Both the position numbers and the translations under genes were made by a program. From assembly GCA_025153775.1 (NCBI GenBank), contig JAOALC010000004.1, forward strand, positions 186,001-250,000: a DNA stretch of 64,000 nucleotides, read 5' to 3'. Positions 63,590 to 64,000 of this stretch are shown piece after piece (position 1 is the stretch's first letter; each line of letters begins with the position of its first letter). The notes below the pieces were generated by a model. The model ran no database searches, was not told where the DNA came from, and saw only the letters and a program-made list of their open reading frames with translations. Source of the DNA: SAR92 clade bacterium H231. GTDB lineage: Bacteria > Pseudomonadota > Gammaproteobacteria > Pseudomonadales > Porticoccaceae.

Positions 63590-64000
63590 TTAGTGTCTAA
63601 GCTGTAAATACTTAGAGAATACTTTCTCTGAATTTGACAGCTCATACAGAATCTCCTTCATGATAGCTGCTCGCTGTTTGGCAACTCCCTGCTCAATTTT
63701 GCCGGAGTCTTCTAGTTCTTGATTGTATAGAGTGAGGTTTACCGCCAGACCCCAAACCTTTTTGTCAACGTACTCGGCTATTTGCTTAGAATAAGTGAAT
63801 CTCATGCCTTTTGTAGCTTGAAGAAATGCCACCTCAGCTTCTGGTGTCATTTTCCCAAGCGAGCCGATGTTACCAAGAAAATCTTTAACAGTTTCGTATT
63901 GCTTATACCTTCTGTCGAAGAGTTCATGTCTAAGCCGATTTCTGTTTGTATGCCACTGTAGAGCTGCAAACACCAATGCCATAAATGCAATAGATGGCGT
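63590..64000 (-). CDS. Membrane-anchored hypothetical cassette protein, partial
   Basis: The frame is open to the window edge. An ATG at 63982 lies inside a hydrophobic segment (IAFMALVFAALQW), so the true start is probably beyond 64000. After the membrane helix comes HTNRNRLRHELFDRRYKQYE and a helical cytoplasmic domain of about 115 residues. Similar one-helix proteins are frequent in integron cassettes; function unknown. Its stop lies four bases from attC site 3. Confidence 0.7.
   Translation of the reverse strand, partial: TPSIAFMALVFAALQWHTNRNRLRHELFDRRYKQYETVKDFLGNIGSLGKMTPEAEVAFLQATKGMRFTYSKQIAEYVDKKVWGLAVNLTLYNQELEDSGKIEQGVAKQRAAIMKEILYELSNSEKVFSKYLQLRH

Overview
The window looks like chromosome from a marine heterotrophic gammaproteobacterium, probably a Cellvibrionales/SAR92-like or related lineage. 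The evidence is three large TonB-dependent receptors, several secreted glycoside hydrolases, an alkane hydroxylase, a TRAP and a TctABC-type importer, and the translation cluster thrS-infC-rpmI-rplT-pheS-pheT-ihfA-merR-tRNA-Pro in the order known from Pseudomonas and relatives. The taxonomic call is inference from gene content only.

Layout. 1-8.5 kb: a partial secreted cupin protein and a TonB receptor on the minus strand, divergent from a plus-strand operon of a lipoprotein carboxylesterase and a tripartite tricarboxylate (TctCBA) importer. 8.5-14.1 kb: a minus-strand operon dctP-dctQ-dctM-uxuB-uxuA for uptake and catabolism of a hexuronate. The two loci share a 14-bp palindromic operator (TGACACCGGT-type), so they look like one uronate regulon. 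14.3-15.2 kb holds two decayed genes (a DctM fragment and a helix-turn-helix protein). 15.7-20.2 kb carries a TPR/2OG-Fe(II) oxygenase gene with an N-terminal frameshift and, behind a sigma-28-type promoter, a 792-residue flagellin whose variable region is replaced by seven beta-propeller repeats. This is the most unusual object in the window.

20.4-35.8 kb is mostly housekeeping and scattered metabolism: DUF1244, cysK, a CIA30-like protein, DUF2805, a membrane GAF protein, alkB with a neighbouring TonB receptor, kbl-tdh with a divergent XRE-cupin regulator, a lysophospholipase-like hydrolase, an H-NOX protein, DUF2452, and a multidomain GH16 lipoprotein.

36.28-53.42 kb is a 17-kb genomic island integrated in tRNA-Pro(GGG). 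A 50-bp copy of the tRNA 3' part sits at the left end next to the original tRNA terminator, the intact tRNA is at the right end, and a decayed tyrosine recombinase lies beside it. The island is a polysaccharide utilisation locus: LacI regulator, MFS sugar transporter, esterase, GH43, secreted GH13, GH97, tryptophan-halogenase-like flavoprotein, TonB receptor and cytoplasmic GH13. A conserved palindromic motif occurs three times at its promoters. The inferred scheme is binding and import of alpha-glucan fragments by the receptor, periplasmic cleavage by GH13/GH97, inner-membrane uptake by the MFS protein and final hydrolysis by the cytoplasmic GH13.

53.5-61.6 kb is the core translation cluster plus a YaiI-family gene, followed by a YkgJ-family protein. 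62.2-64.0 kb is the end of an integron cassette array: three attC-like sites all oriented on the minus strand, enclosing an inverted parDE-type toxin-antitoxin cassette, an NAD(P)H oxidoreductase cassette and a membrane-anchored hypothetical cut by the window edge. No integron integrase is visible.
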